A stretch of 7,494 nucleotides of DNA from an uncultured Eubacteriales bacterium (GCA_900543475.1 UQRU01000103.1:1-7494), one strand, 5' to 3'; counted from the first letter of the stretch, positions 1 through 5,997 are shown. Notes: generated by a model from the letters alone, not told the origin. A program made the numbers and translations.

Positions 1-13
1 GTTTCGCAAATAT

Positions 14-58
14 GTTAATGTTGCCATCCTCATTATACATTAACGCAAGTGTTAATGT
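14..58. repeat. Three copies of octamer GTTAATGT, candidate operator
   Basis: The octamer GTTAATGT occurs at 14-21 and 51-58, and its reverse complement ACATTAAC at 37-44. The second and third copies form a perfect inverted repeat with 8-bp arms and a 6-bp spacer. The cluster sits about 35 bp upstream of the predicted -35 box of the XRE regulator gene at 146. This placement is typical of an operator for autoregulation or for a divergent promoter lying left of the window. What binds it is inference. Confidence 0.5.
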
Positions 59-93
59 CAAGAATTTATTTCGCATTTTTATTAAACTTTATC

Positions 94-122
94 TTGCGTA
101 TTTCGCTTTTTTGCGCTATACT
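94..122 (+). promoter_or_regulatory. Sigma-A-like promoter of the XRE regulator
   Basis: A -35-like TTGCGT (94-99) and a -10 TATACT (117-122) are separated by 17 bp. The expected transcription start near 129 leaves a leader of only about 17 nt before the ATG at 146, with a GGTGGG-type ribosome binding site at about 135-140. The -10 box is good (5 of 6 consensus bases); the -35 is weak, which fits a promoter modulated by a regulator. Confidence 0.5.
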
Positions 123-145
123 ATTGGCAAAGGCGGTGGGATATT

Positions 146-703
146 ATGACAGTCGGAGATAAGATAAAGAAAATCCGCACCTTTCGAGGCATGACGCAAA
201 AGGAATTGGGGCTTGCCGTCGGCTTTGAGGAAAAGGGGGCGGACAACCGTATCGCACAGTACGAGACGAATTACCGTGTCCCCAAGCGGGAGTTGCTGGA
301 CAAGATTGCGGAGGCGTTGCGGGTAGACCGCCAGAATTTCTACACCATCGCCCCCGGCTCCGCCGAGGACTTCATGCGGACATTCTTCTGGCTCGACGAG
401 GACAGCCCCGGCGCTATCCGCCTGTTCCAACTTGTCCGCAATCCGGGCAGGGCGGGGGCCGCTGACGATACCGCTGTACGGTACAATGATAGCGATGACT
501 GGCCCGCACACCCTCCCGTGGGTATGTACTTCCAGTATGGCCTTGTGGACGAGTTCATGCGGGAATGGCTTTTTCGTCAGCAGGAGTTACACGCCGGGGA
601 GATCACCAGGGAAGAGTATTTTGAATGGAAACTCAACTGGCCCCATACCTGCGACGATGGCCTGGAAAGCGAATATTATATCCCTTGGCGGAAAAATAAA
701 TAA
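146..703 (+). CDS. XRE-family helix-turn-helix transcriptional regulator
   Basis: A 185-residue protein. Residues about 5-62 look like a Cro/CI-type (XRE) helix-turn-helix domain: a KIKKIRTFRGMTQKELG start, a second helix pair around NRIAQYE (35-40), then the conserved leucine-rich RELLDKIAEAL segment. The C-terminal part (about 70-185) is not a domain I recognise; it is acidic and aromatic, with a GEITREEYFEWKLNWP segment at 151-166. No signal peptide or membrane segment is seen, so it should be a cytoplasmic DNA-binding repressor. It starts 17 nt after a predicted transcription start and ends in a strong terminator, so it is probably monocistronic. Regulators of this build are common in clostridial integrative elements, and the possible attachment region to its right supports, but does not prove, a mobile-element origin. 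The DNA target and any effector are unknown. Confidence 0.8.
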   Translation: MTVGDKIKKIRTFRGMTQKELGLAVGFEEKGADNRIAQYETNYRVPKRELLDKIAEALRVDRQNFYTIAPGSAEDFMRTFFWLDEDSPGAIRLFQLVRNPGRAGAADDTAVRYNDSDDWPAHPPVGMYFQYGLVDEFMREWLFRQQELHAGEITREEYFEWKLNWPHTCDDGLESEYYIPWRKNK

Positions 704-761
704 GACAAGCAAAAAAACCGCCCTGCTGAATTTGTCGTTCAGCAGGGCGGTTTTGCTTGTC
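704..761. terminator. Bidirectional intrinsic terminator between XRE gene and guaA
   Basis: A perfect 13-bp stem (718-730 with 738-750, CCGCCCTGCTGAA and its complement) has a 7-nt loop. It is flanked by A7 on the left and T4 on the right, then by GACAAGC/GCTTGTC (704-710 / 755-761), which extends the inverted repeat. Read on the plus strand it ends the XRE transcript; read on the minus strand the stem is followed by seven T residues and can end the guaA operon transcript. Confidence 0.88.
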
Positions 762-803
762 CTTTTGGGATTTTTCTCTTGAGAATACCGGGCGGACACA
801 AAT

Positions 804-834
804 AGTATCAATCCAGTATCAAGAGCAGTATGGA
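804..834. repeat. Short direct repeats AGTATCAA, possible integrase arm sites
   Basis: AGTATCAA occurs at 804-811 and 815-822, and a partial copy (AGTAT) starts at 827. The phasing is 11 and 12 bp, about one helical turn. Such arrays next to a gene 3' end are typical of arm-type binding sites of tyrosine recombinases at the ends of integrated elements. No integrase gene is visible in the window, so this reading is inference from spacing and position. Confidence 0.4.
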
Positions 835-840
835 CGGGCA

Positions 841-900
841 AAAAAGCCTGTATTCATGCGGGTTTTCGCCGTTTCGAGCGTCATTCCCATTCAATGGTTC
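841..900. other. Putative attachment-site region at the guaA 3' end
   Basis: The last codons of guaA contain the palindrome CCATTCAATGG (887-897). The 3' end of guaA is a known insertion target of integrative elements in many bacteria. Here it is followed (leftwards) by non-coding DNA with short direct repeats, a bidirectional terminator and a lone XRE regulator. The gene stays intact (it ends GTIEWE), as expected when an element carries the end of its target. The exact core and the opposite end cannot be placed from this window. Confidence 0.35.
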
Positions 901-2407
901 CCGGGGGCTTGGAGGTGATATCGTAGACCACCCGGTTCACGTGGGGTACTTCAGCGATGATGCGGGAGGAGATGCGGCGCAATACGGGATAGGGGAGCTC
1001 CGCCCACTCCACGGTCATGGCGTCCGTGCTGGTGACGGCCCGCACACCGATGGCGTAGTCGTAGGTGCGCTGGTCGCCCATAACGCCCACGGACCGCACG
1101 CCGGTAAACACGGTGAAATACTGCCAAATGGATTCCTTTAGGCCTGCCCGGTCGATCTCCTGGCGCAAAATGGCGTCGCTTTGCCGGAGGATCTCCAGCT
1201 TTTCCTCGGTGATGTCCCCCAACACCCGCACCGCCAAGCCTGGTCCCGGGAAGGGTTGCCGCCAGACCAGGTCGTGAGGGATCCCGATGGATTCGCCTAA
1301 GGCACGTACCTCATCTTTAAACAGCATCCGCAAGGGTTCCACCAAGCCTGCAAAGCCCATGTCTTTGGGTAAACCTCCCACATTGTGGTGGCTCTTGATC
1401 TTGGCGCTGGCGTCCGTGCCGCTCTCGATCACATCCGGATAGATGGTGCCCTGCAATAGGTACCAGTCCTCCTCCGTCTTGAGCTTGCGGGTCTCCTCCT
1501 CGAACACACGGACGAATTCCGTGCCGATGATCTTCCGCTTTTGCTCCGGCTCGCTTACCCCTGCCAATTTCCCTAAAAACCGCGCTTTGGCGTCCACCGC
1601 CGTAAGGTTCAGACCCAGTTGCTCCCGATAAAAAGCCGTTACCTCTTCCGCCTCGTTTTGCCGCAAAAGGCCGTGATCCACAAATACGCAGGATAGCCTC
1701 TCCCCTATGGCCCGATGCACCAAGGCGGCCGCTACCGTGGAATCCACGCCGCCGCTAAGCGCGCCAAGCACCCGCCCGTGGGGGCCTACCTGCCGCCGAA
1801 TCTGATCGATCAGCTCTTCCGCCAGGTTTTCCGGGCGATAGGTGCATTGGCAACGGCAGATGTTCCGTAGGAAGTTTTCGAAAACCAAGATGCCCTTAGG
1901 GGTGTGGGCCACCTCCGCGTGGAATTGAATACCATAGAGCCGCTTCTCATCATTGGCGTAAGCGGCGATGCAGTGGGTGGTCTTGGCGATGGCTGCAAAC
2001 CCCGCCGGCAGCTTCACCACGCTGTCATTATGGTTCATCCATACATAGCCCGCATCCATTCCCTGAAGCAAAGGATGATCCCCCATTTCTATGGGCGTGT
2101 CCGCATATTCCCGGTGCCCCGCCTCAATGGTCCCCCCAAAGATGTGGGCGATATACTGCATCCCATAGCAGATCCCCAGCACCGGCACTCCCATTTCAAA
2201 GATGTATCCAGGGCACCGTTTGGCTTCTGGATCATAGACGCTGTCCGGCCCGCCGGTCAGGATGATGCCGGATAGGCCCTCCCCGCGGATGCGGCTTTCC
2301 GACGCATCCCGGGGCAGCAATTCACTATATACCCCTAGCTCCCGTACCCGCCGGGCAATCAATTGATTGTATTGTCCCCCAAAGTCGATTACGACGATCC
2401 GTTCCAT
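881..2407 (-). CDS. guaA: GMP synthase (glutamine-hydrolysing), full length
   Basis: 508 residues, the usual length of bacterial two-domain GuaA. It makes GMP from XMP, ATP and glutamine in the cytoplasm, the last step of guanine nucleotide synthesis and of xanthine salvage. The N-terminal class I glutamine amidotransferase domain (about 1-190) has the nucleophile Cys80 in GICYGMQ and the His163/Glu165 pair in FHAEV (most relatives I recall have FHPEV). The ATP-pyrophosphatase domain has the PP-loop SGGVDS at 218-223 and KRKIIG at 290-295. The C-terminal dimerisation domain holds [15 protein letters not shown] (383-397) and ends in PPGTIEWE. It is the last gene of the minus-strand xpt/guaA-like/guaA run, 29 nt after the preceding stop, with an AAAGAGG ribosome binding site. 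The C-terminal end may be an integration target of mobile DNA. Confidence 0.97.
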   Translation of the reverse strand: MERIVVIDFGGQYNQLIARRVRELGVYSELLPRDASESRIRGEGLSGIILTGGPDSVYDPEAKRCPGYIFEMGVPVLGICYGMQYIAHIFGGTIEAGHREYADTPIEMGDHPLLQGMDAGYVWMNHNDSVVKLPAGFAAIAKTTHCIAAYANDEKRLYGIQFHAEVAHTPKGILVFENFLRNICRCQCTYRPENLAEELIDQIRRQVGPHGRVLGALSGGVDSTVAAALVHRAIGERLSCVFVDHGLLRQNEAEEVTAFYREQLGLNLTAVDAKARFLGKLAGVSEPEQKRKIIGTEFVRVFEEETRKLKTEEDWYLLQGTIYPDVIESGTDASAKIKSHHNVGGLPKDMGFAGLVEPLRMLFKDEVRALGESIGIPHDLVWRQPFPGPGLAVRVLGDITEEKLEILRQSDAILRQEIDRAGLKESIWQYFTVFTGVRSVGVMGDQRTYDYAIGVRAVTSTDAMTVEWAELPYPVLRRISSRIIAEVPHVNRVVYDITSKPPGTIEWE

Positions 2408-2436
2408 ATTCCCTCTTTACTGTCTATTCTTATCCC

Positions 2437-3420
2437 TTACTCCCATTCTATGGTGCCACTGGGCTTCGGCGTCAAATCGTACAGCACCCGGTTCACGCCT
2501 TTCACCTCGGCGGTGATCCGCTGGGTGATATGCTCCAGCAAGGCAAAGGGGATGTCCGCCACCGTGGCGGTCATGGCATCCACCGTGTTCACTGCCCGCA
2601 GGATCACCGGATATTCAAAGGTACGGGCATTGTCCCGGATGCCCACGGACTTGAAATCCGGCACCACGGTGAAATATTGCCAAACCTTATCCTGTAAGCC
2701 GTTCTTTTCAAATTCCTCCCGCAGGATGGCGTCGGATTCCCGCACCGCTTCCAGCCGGTCCCGGGTAATGGCGCCCAGGCAACGCACCCCCAGGCCAGGG
2801 CCCGGGAAGGGTTGCCGGTAAACCATGGAATCCGGCAGGCCTAGGGCCTTGCCTACCACCCGCACCTCATCCTTAAACAGCAGCCGTACCGGCTCCACCA
2901 GGTCGAATTGCAGATCCGTCGGCAAGCCGCCCACATTGTGATGGGCCTTGACCGGACCGCTCTCCAAAATATCCGGATAGATGGTACCCTGGGCCAGGAA
3001 ACGAATCCCCTCCAGCTTGCGGGCCTCCTCCTCGAACACCCGGATAAACTCCGCGCCGATGATCTTCCGCTTTTGCTCCGGCTCGCTTACCCCTGCCAGC
3101 TTGTCCAGGAACCGGTCCACCGCGTCCACATAGATCAAATTGGCGTCCATCTGATCCCGGAATACCCGGATCACCTGCTCCGGCTCGCCCTTGCGCAGCA
3201 AGCCGTGGTTTACATGCACGCACACCAGCTGCTTGCCAATGGCCCGGATCAACAGCGCCGCCACCACGGAGGAATCTACCCCGCCGGACAATGCCAATAA
3301 TACCTTTTGATCCCCTACGGTCTCTTGGATCTCTTGTACCTGTTGCTGAATAAAGGCTTCCGCTTGGGCAGGGGTCGTCAGCCTTTCCATATTCTCTGGC
3401 CGCTTGTTTTTATTCTGCAT
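2437..3420 (-). CDS. GMP synthase-like ATP-pyrophosphatase subunit lacking the glutaminase domain
   Basis: A 327-residue paralog of the C-terminal two thirds of GuaA. I chose the ATG at 3420 because a clear GAGGAGGG site lies 8 nt upstream; the frame stays open further up (to 3552) but encodes only a basic, non-conserved stretch. Motifs in order: PP-loop SGGVDS (45-50), KRKIIG (117-122), QGTIYPD (144-150), AHHNVGGLP (159-167), [15 protein letters not shown] (202-216), WQYFTV (247-252), terminal SGTIEWE. The glutamine amidotransferase domain is absent. The same split occurs in archaeal GMP synthase, where subunit B works with a separate glutaminase, and the N-terminal third here recalls archaeal GuaAb by eye. 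It may use free ammonia, take ammonia from a glutaminase in trans, or assemble with the full GuaA next door. No broken codons are seen, so it is not an obvious pseudogene. Confidence 0.9.
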   Translation of the reverse strand: MQNKNKRPENMERLTTPAQAEAFIQQQVQEIQETVGDQKVLLALSGGVDSSVVAALLIRAIGKQLVCVHVNHGLLRKGEPEQVIRVFRDQMDANLIYVDAVDRFLDKLAGVSEPEQKRKIIGAEFIRVFEEEARKLEGIRFLAQGTIYPDILESGPVKAHHNVGGLPTDLQFDLVEPVRLLFKDEVRVVGKALGLPDSMVYRQPFPGPGLGVRCLGAITRDRLEAVRESDAILREEFEKNGLQDKVWQYFTVVPDFKSVGIRDNARTFEYPVILRAVNTVDAMTATVADIPFALLEHITQRITAEVKGVNRVLYDLTPKPSGTIEWE

Positions 3421-3628
3421 TTCTTTTCCCTCCTCGATGCTTTTCTTCATGATTTTTCCAAGGGGGCTTTTTGCCCGCCATGTCTTCTTTTGCTTCGTGG
3501 CCTGCCCATCGCCTATTGCACGGTTGCCATTCCCTTTTATGGTTGCAGCCAAAATGAAAAGGGAGGAGCCCGCTCTGCCCCTCCTCTTCCCTCCGGACGA
3601 TAACAGAACCGCTTTGCGGGCGCACCCC
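3421..3628 (-). other. Spacer between xpt and the GuaA-like gene with a weak hairpin
   Basis: 208 bp without a supported gene. On the minus strand a 6-bp stem (GAGGAG/CTCCTC, 3581-3586 with 3563-3568, extendable by GG/CC past a 2-nt bulge) is followed by CCTTTTCATTTT. That could be a weak or partial terminator after xpt, letting some transcription continue into the downstream genes. A small GGGC/GCCC hairpin lies near 3464-3476. I found no convincing promoter here, so the downstream genes probably depend on read-through from the xpt promoter. No remnant of a glutaminase domain is visible. Confidence 0.35.
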
Positions 3629-4222
3629 TTATTCGGCTTCGTCCTCTACATCATCCCGAAATACGATGCCGTTTTCATCCGCTTGTTCGATCACAGCCAG
3701 GGATTTTAGGTCGTAGCCTGCTTGCCGCAGCCGGTCGCCGCCTCCCTGGAATCCTTTTTCTATGGCGACGCCAATGCCTACCAGCTCTGCGCCCGCCTGC
3801 TCTACGATCTCGCACAGGCCCCGCAAGGCTTCCCCATTGGCTAGAAAATCATCTACGATCAGTACTTTATCTTCCTTATGCAGCCATTCCTTGGACACCA
3901 ATTGGGTGACCTGCTTCTTGTAGGTGTAGGAGAAAATATCGCTGCGGAACAGGCCGCCTTCGATGTTGTCGCTCTTGGCCTTCTTGGCAAACACCATGGG
4001 TACCCCATACCGCTCCGCACATACCGTCGCTAATGCGATCCCGCTGGCTTCCGCTGTCAACACCAGGGTGATCTTGCTTACGTCAAAATGCTTTGCAAAT
4101 TCATCTGCAATATCCCGCATCAAAAGGGTATCCACCCTATGGTTCAAAAATCCGTCGACCTTAATGATGTTGCCCGGTAATACTTTCCCTTCCCGTACAA
4201 TTCGCTCCTTTAGCTGCTGCAT
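3629..4222 (-). CDS. xpt: Xanthine phosphoribosyltransferase
   Basis: 197 residues, close to the usual Xpt length of about 190-195. It transfers the phosphoribosyl group of PRPP to xanthine to give XMP, the substrate of GMP synthase encoded downstream. The N terminus [23 protein letters not shown] and the segment [13 protein letters not shown] are typical of Firmicutes Xpt. The PRPP-binding loop is [17 protein letters not shown] (about 121-137), and [12 protein letters not shown] (55-66) matches the region around the family's flexible loop. The ATG at 4222 has an AAAGGGG site 9 nt upstream. The order xpt, GuaA-like, guaA on one strand suggests a salvage operon. In Bacillus xpt is usually under a guanine riboswitch; I see none in this leader, while one sits upstream of the nearby deaminase-like gene. 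Confidence 0.95.
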   Translation of the reverse strand: MQQLKERIVREGKVLPGNIIKVDGFLNHRVDTLLMRDIADEFAKHFDVSKITLVLTAEASGIALATVCAERYGVPMVFAKKAKSDNIEGGLFRSDIFSYTYKKQVTQLVSKEWLHKEDKVLIVDDFLANGEALRGLCEIVEQAGAELVGIGVAIEKGFQGGGDRLRQAGYDLKSLAVIEQADENGIVFRDDVEDEAE

Positions 4223-4293
4223 AGGAACCAGCCCCTTTCGTTTTTGTTATTCTTCCCGGTCCGTTCCCCGGGCACTATACGAAATACAGCAAT

Positions 4294-4322
4294 ATTATCG
4301 CGCATTTCTACATCTTGCACAA
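4294..4322 (-). promoter_or_regulatory. Predicted promoter of the xpt operon
   Basis: On the minus strand a -35-like TTGTGC (4322-4317) and a -10 GATAAT (4299-4294) are separated by exactly 17 bp. Transcription would start near 4287, giving a leader of about 65 nt to the xpt ATG. That leader contains a small CCCGG/CCGGG hairpin (4268-4272 with 4255-4259) but no purine aptamer. Confidence 0.5.
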
Positions 4323-4325
4323 GAT
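4312..4325. promoter_or_regulatory. Palindrome over the xpt -35 box, candidate operator
   Basis: ATCTTGCACAAGAT is a perfect inverted repeat with 6-bp arms and a 2-bp centre. It covers the predicted -35 box of the xpt promoter, where a bound repressor would block RNA polymerase. The regulator is unknown; the sequence is not a clear PurR PurBox. Confidence 0.35.
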
Positions 4326-4446
4326 ATTTTTCAAATTCAACCGAATTGTTTGCGCACCCAAAGATTTTTTTGGCCGTCGCCCTTCCCCATATAAGGATAT
4401 ATCTTCCGCCGAATGTAAATAAACTCTGACAACTATGGTTTTTTCG

Positions 4447-4475
4447 TTGAAAATGCAAGCAAAACCCGTTAAAAT
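4447..4475 (+). promoter_or_regulatory. Sigma-A promoter of the cell-wall hydrolase gene
   Basis: TTGAAA (4447-4452) and TAAAAT (4470-4475) with a 17-bp spacer, each close to consensus. Predicted start near 4482, leaving a long leader of about 165 nt. A second extended -10 candidate, TGGTAGAAT (4489-4497), lies just downstream but lacks a matching -35. Confidence 0.6.
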
Positions 4476-4481
4476 AGTATC

Positions 4482-4645
4482 GCAAGTATGGTAGAATTTC
4501 ATGCTGCAATTTCTTTGCGATCATCCCATGCAGTCTGTTTGCGCCTTCCTGCATTCTCCCATATGGGCGTGTACGGGAAACGAGGCTGATTGTTTTGGCG
4601 GCGATCGCCACGTCCCCTTTGCGGGACGTGCATCCAGGAGGTTTC
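4482..4645 (+). other. Long structured 5' leader of the cell-wall hydrolase gene
   Basis: This untranslated leader of about 164 nt holds several possible stems: ATGCAG/CTGCAT (4528-4533 with 4549-4554), the palindrome CCCATATGGG (4558-4567), the palindrome GGCGATCGCC (4600-4609), and an 8-bp hairpin CACGTCCC/GGGACGTG (4609-4616 with 4623-4630, 6-nt loop). The last ends 5 nt before the AGGAGG site. The last two share a base and could be alternatives. I do not recognise a known riboswitch; in particular the c-di-AMP (ydaO) signature is absent. Confidence 0.4.
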
Positions 4646-5833
4646 ATGTTTCATCCCCGCAAGCGCAGCCGTGGGTCCAAACGGCGGATCCAGCTGTTTT
4701 TTCGCCGGCTGGGCGATTTCTTCTCTCCCTTTGCCGATGGCTTCCGCCGGGCTTCTACCGGCGTAAAGGCAGCGATATTGGGCGGTACCGCCGGCGCGGT
4801 GGCCATTGTTGTTTGTTGCTTGGTTTTCTTTGGCGGCAAGGATTCTCAACCCGCAATCGTTAGCAGGGCCATGGCCATGCCCGACGCCGGCTCTGCCGAT
4901 GGATTGGTCACCATCGAGCTGACCCCTTCTCCCTCCCCGGCGCCCACCCCTTCCCCCACCCCCGAACCCATTTTGCACCGGGGGGTGGAAAGCGACAAGG
5001 TGCCTGCCCTACAACAACGGCTGATGGATCTTGGGTATATGGAAGTGGACGAGCCTACCAACCTATTTGGCCCCGCAACAGAGGCGGCTGTACGCCTATT
5101 TCAGCGGCAGGTCAACTTTACCGAGGATCTGGGCATCCAATTGGATCAGGATGGTTGGGCCGGAGAACAAACCCTATCCCTGCTCTATAGCGACAATGCG
5201 CCCAAATATGTGGTAATGGAAGGGATGGAGGGCAACGATATTGAAAACATGCAGCTCCAGCTGAAAGATATGGGCTACATGAACGACATCACCGGTTACT
5301 ATGGGGAAAAGACCATCGCTGCCATCCGGGAATTTCAAGACCGTAACGGCTTGGCCCCCGATGGCCTGGCAGGGATCCATACCTATGAGCTGCTCTTCTC
5401 CCCCGATGCCCGAGAAAGCGCCTCCAAGGAACAGGAAGCCCGCACCAAGGCCAACATCGCCGAAATGATCGAAGTGGCGGAGTCTAAGCTGGGTTGTTCC
5501 TATATCCTGGGCGATACGGGGCCGGATACCTTTGATTGCAGCGGCCTGGTGTACTATTGCCTCAAGGAGGCGGGCAGCAACCGCCGCCGCCTCACCGCTG
5601 CCGGCTACTCCCAGGTAGACGACTGGGAGAAGATCGAGGATATGGACGACCTGAAAAAAGGCGACCTGGTATTCTTCTACAACAACGCCTTCTCCAAGGT
5701 AGGCCATGTGGGCATCGTTATCTCCAGCAGCCGGATGATCGACGCCTCCAGCAGCAATGGCGAAGTGGTCAAGCGTTCCTTTGACACCAGCTATTGGCGG
5801 GAGCATTTTGTCTGCGGCCGCCGTCCCTGGTAA
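4646..5833 (+). CDS. Membrane-anchored peptidoglycan hydrolase: two peptidoglycan-binding domains plus NlpC/P60
   Basis: 395 residues. The ATG at 4646 was chosen because AGGAGG (4636-4641) precedes it; an in-frame TTG at 4595 has no such site. The N terminus is strongly basic (1-41), followed by one membrane helix (about 42-62), which puts the rest outside the cell. A Thr/Pro/Ser linker follows (93-108), then two peptidoglycan-binding type 1 repeats (about 115-182 and 193-252, each with an LQ..L..LGYM start and FGPATEAAVRLFQ or YGEKTIAAIREFQ core). An NlpC/P60 domain completes it (about 270-392). The catalytic Cys298 lies in FDCSGLVYY and His354 in VGHVGIV. The third, polar position appears to be Asp366 (MIDASSS) rather than His. 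Such enzymes usually cut the D-Glu/diamino acid bond of stem peptides during wall remodelling. It is transcribed away from xpt and has no obvious link to purines. Confidence 0.92.
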   Translation: MFHPRKRSRGSKRRIQLFFRRLGDFFSPFADGFRRASTGVKAAILGGTAGAVAIVVCCLVFFGGKDSQPAIVSRAMAMPDAGSADGLVTIELTPSPSPAPTPSPTPEPILHRGVESDKVPALQQRLMDLGYMEVDEPTNLFGPATEAAVRLFQRQVNFTEDLGIQLDQDGWAGEQTLSLLYSDNAPKYVVMEGMEGNDIENMQLQLKDMGYMNDITGYYGEKTIAAIREFQDRNGLAPDGLAGIHTYELLFSPDARESASKEQEARTKANIAEMIEVAESKLGCSYILGDTGPDTFDCSGLVYYCLKEAGSNRRRLTAAGYSQVDDWEKIEDMDDLKKGDLVFFYNNAFSKVGHVGIVISSSRMIDASSSNGEVVKRSFDTSYWREHFVCGRRPW

Positions 5834-5835
5834 GG

Positions 5836-5864
5836 TTGTGTTTCCCACCTTCCTATGGTATACT
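5836..5864 (+). promoter_or_regulatory. Promoter of the riboswitch-controlled amidohydrolase
   Basis: An extended -10 TGGTATACT (5856-5864) with a weak -35 TTGTGT (5836-5841) at 17-bp spacing, starting 3 nt after the stop codon of the preceding gene. The expected start near 5871 falls just at the 5' strand of riboswitch helix P1, leaving about 6 of its 8 possible base pairs. Confidence 0.6.
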
Positions 5865-5868
5865 GAAT

Positions 5869-5937
5869 ATGCCATATAATCCTGGGAGAATGGCCCGGGA
5901 GTTTCTACGGGATCGCCTTCGATCCCACTATGAGCAT
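5869..5937 (+). ncRNA. Guanine-class purine riboswitch aptamer
   Basis: All parts of the purine aptamer can be traced. P1 pairs 5869-5876 with 5929-5937 (one bulged A at 5933). J1/2 is TAATC (5877-5881). P2 pairs 5882-5886 with 5894-5898. L2 is AGAATGG (5887-5893). J2/3 is GAGTTTCTA (5899-5907). P3 pairs 5909-5914 with 5921-5926. L3 is GCCTTC (5915-5920), and J3/1 is ACT (5927-5929). The GG of L2 (5892-5893) can pair with the CC of L3 (5916-5917), the conserved kissing-loop contact. The base at the specificity position (C74 in B. subtilis xpt numbering, here C5928) is C, so it should bind guanine or hypoxanthine rather than adenine. The other pocket bases (U22, U47, U51, A52, A73, U75 equivalents) are canonical. 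It precedes a deaminase-like amidohydrolase gene. Confidence 0.93.
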
Positions 5938-5956
5938 CCTTTGGGTGCTCTTTTTT
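5932..5956 (+). terminator. Riboswitch expression-platform terminator overlapping P1
   Basis: An 8-bp stem GAGCATCC (5932-5939) with GGGTGCTC (5943-5950), one G-U pair, a TTT loop, then T6 (5951-5956). Its 5' arm reuses bases 5932-5937 of the P1 3' strand, so the bound aptamer and the terminator exclude each other. Ligand binding should therefore prevent termination and switch the downstream gene on, the arrangement known from the adenine pbuE switch. I see no separate antiterminator of similar strength that would give the usual OFF logic. Confidence 0.85.
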
Positions 5957-5997
5957 CTTTCATCCCATCCAGTTTGCATCCAAAAGGAGGTATCCCC

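Noticed and set aside
838..868. Terminator right after guaA in the AAAAGCC...GGGTTTT repeat
   Set aside because: Only about six pairs with a mismatch and a long loop; the strong hairpin at 704-761 serves better.
2437..3420. GuaA-like gene as a truncated pseudogene
   Set aside because: The frame is intact, all catalytic motifs are present, and it has its own strong ribosome binding site; no relic of the missing domain lies upstream.
3421..3552. Upstream extension of the GuaA-like gene to 3552
   Set aside because: The frame is open, but the extra residues are basic and not conserved, and the ATG at 3420 has an ideal ribosome binding site.
4338..4420. PurR PurBox-like CCGAAT motifs upstream of xpt
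   Set aside because: The two CCGAAT matches (near 4341 and 4410) share orientation, are about 69 bp apart, and lack the rest of the PurBox and its inverted-pair spacing.
4223..4500. Guanine riboswitch in front of xpt
   Set aside because: Only a vague resemblance (an ATATCCTTATATGG stretch on the minus strand); the J2/3 core GTTTCTA and the P3/J3-1 parts are missing.
4595..4645. TTG start at 4595 for the wall hydrolase
   Set aside because: There is no ribosome binding site before it, and it would make the leader hairpin coding; ATG 4646 follows AGGAGG.
4482..4645. c-di-AMP (ydaO-type) riboswitch before the NlpC/P60 gene
   Set aside because: Expected by association, but the conserved sequence blocks of that class could not be found.
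4501..4863. Cys-rich open frame on the plus strand in the leader
   Set aside because: It has no convincing ribosome binding site and runs out of frame into the hydrolase gene; most likely chance.
5794..5997. Longer amidohydrolase starting at 5794 inside the previous gene
   Set aside because: It would translate the riboswitch and its terminator; the ATG at 5998 has a strong site and begins the normal family N terminus.
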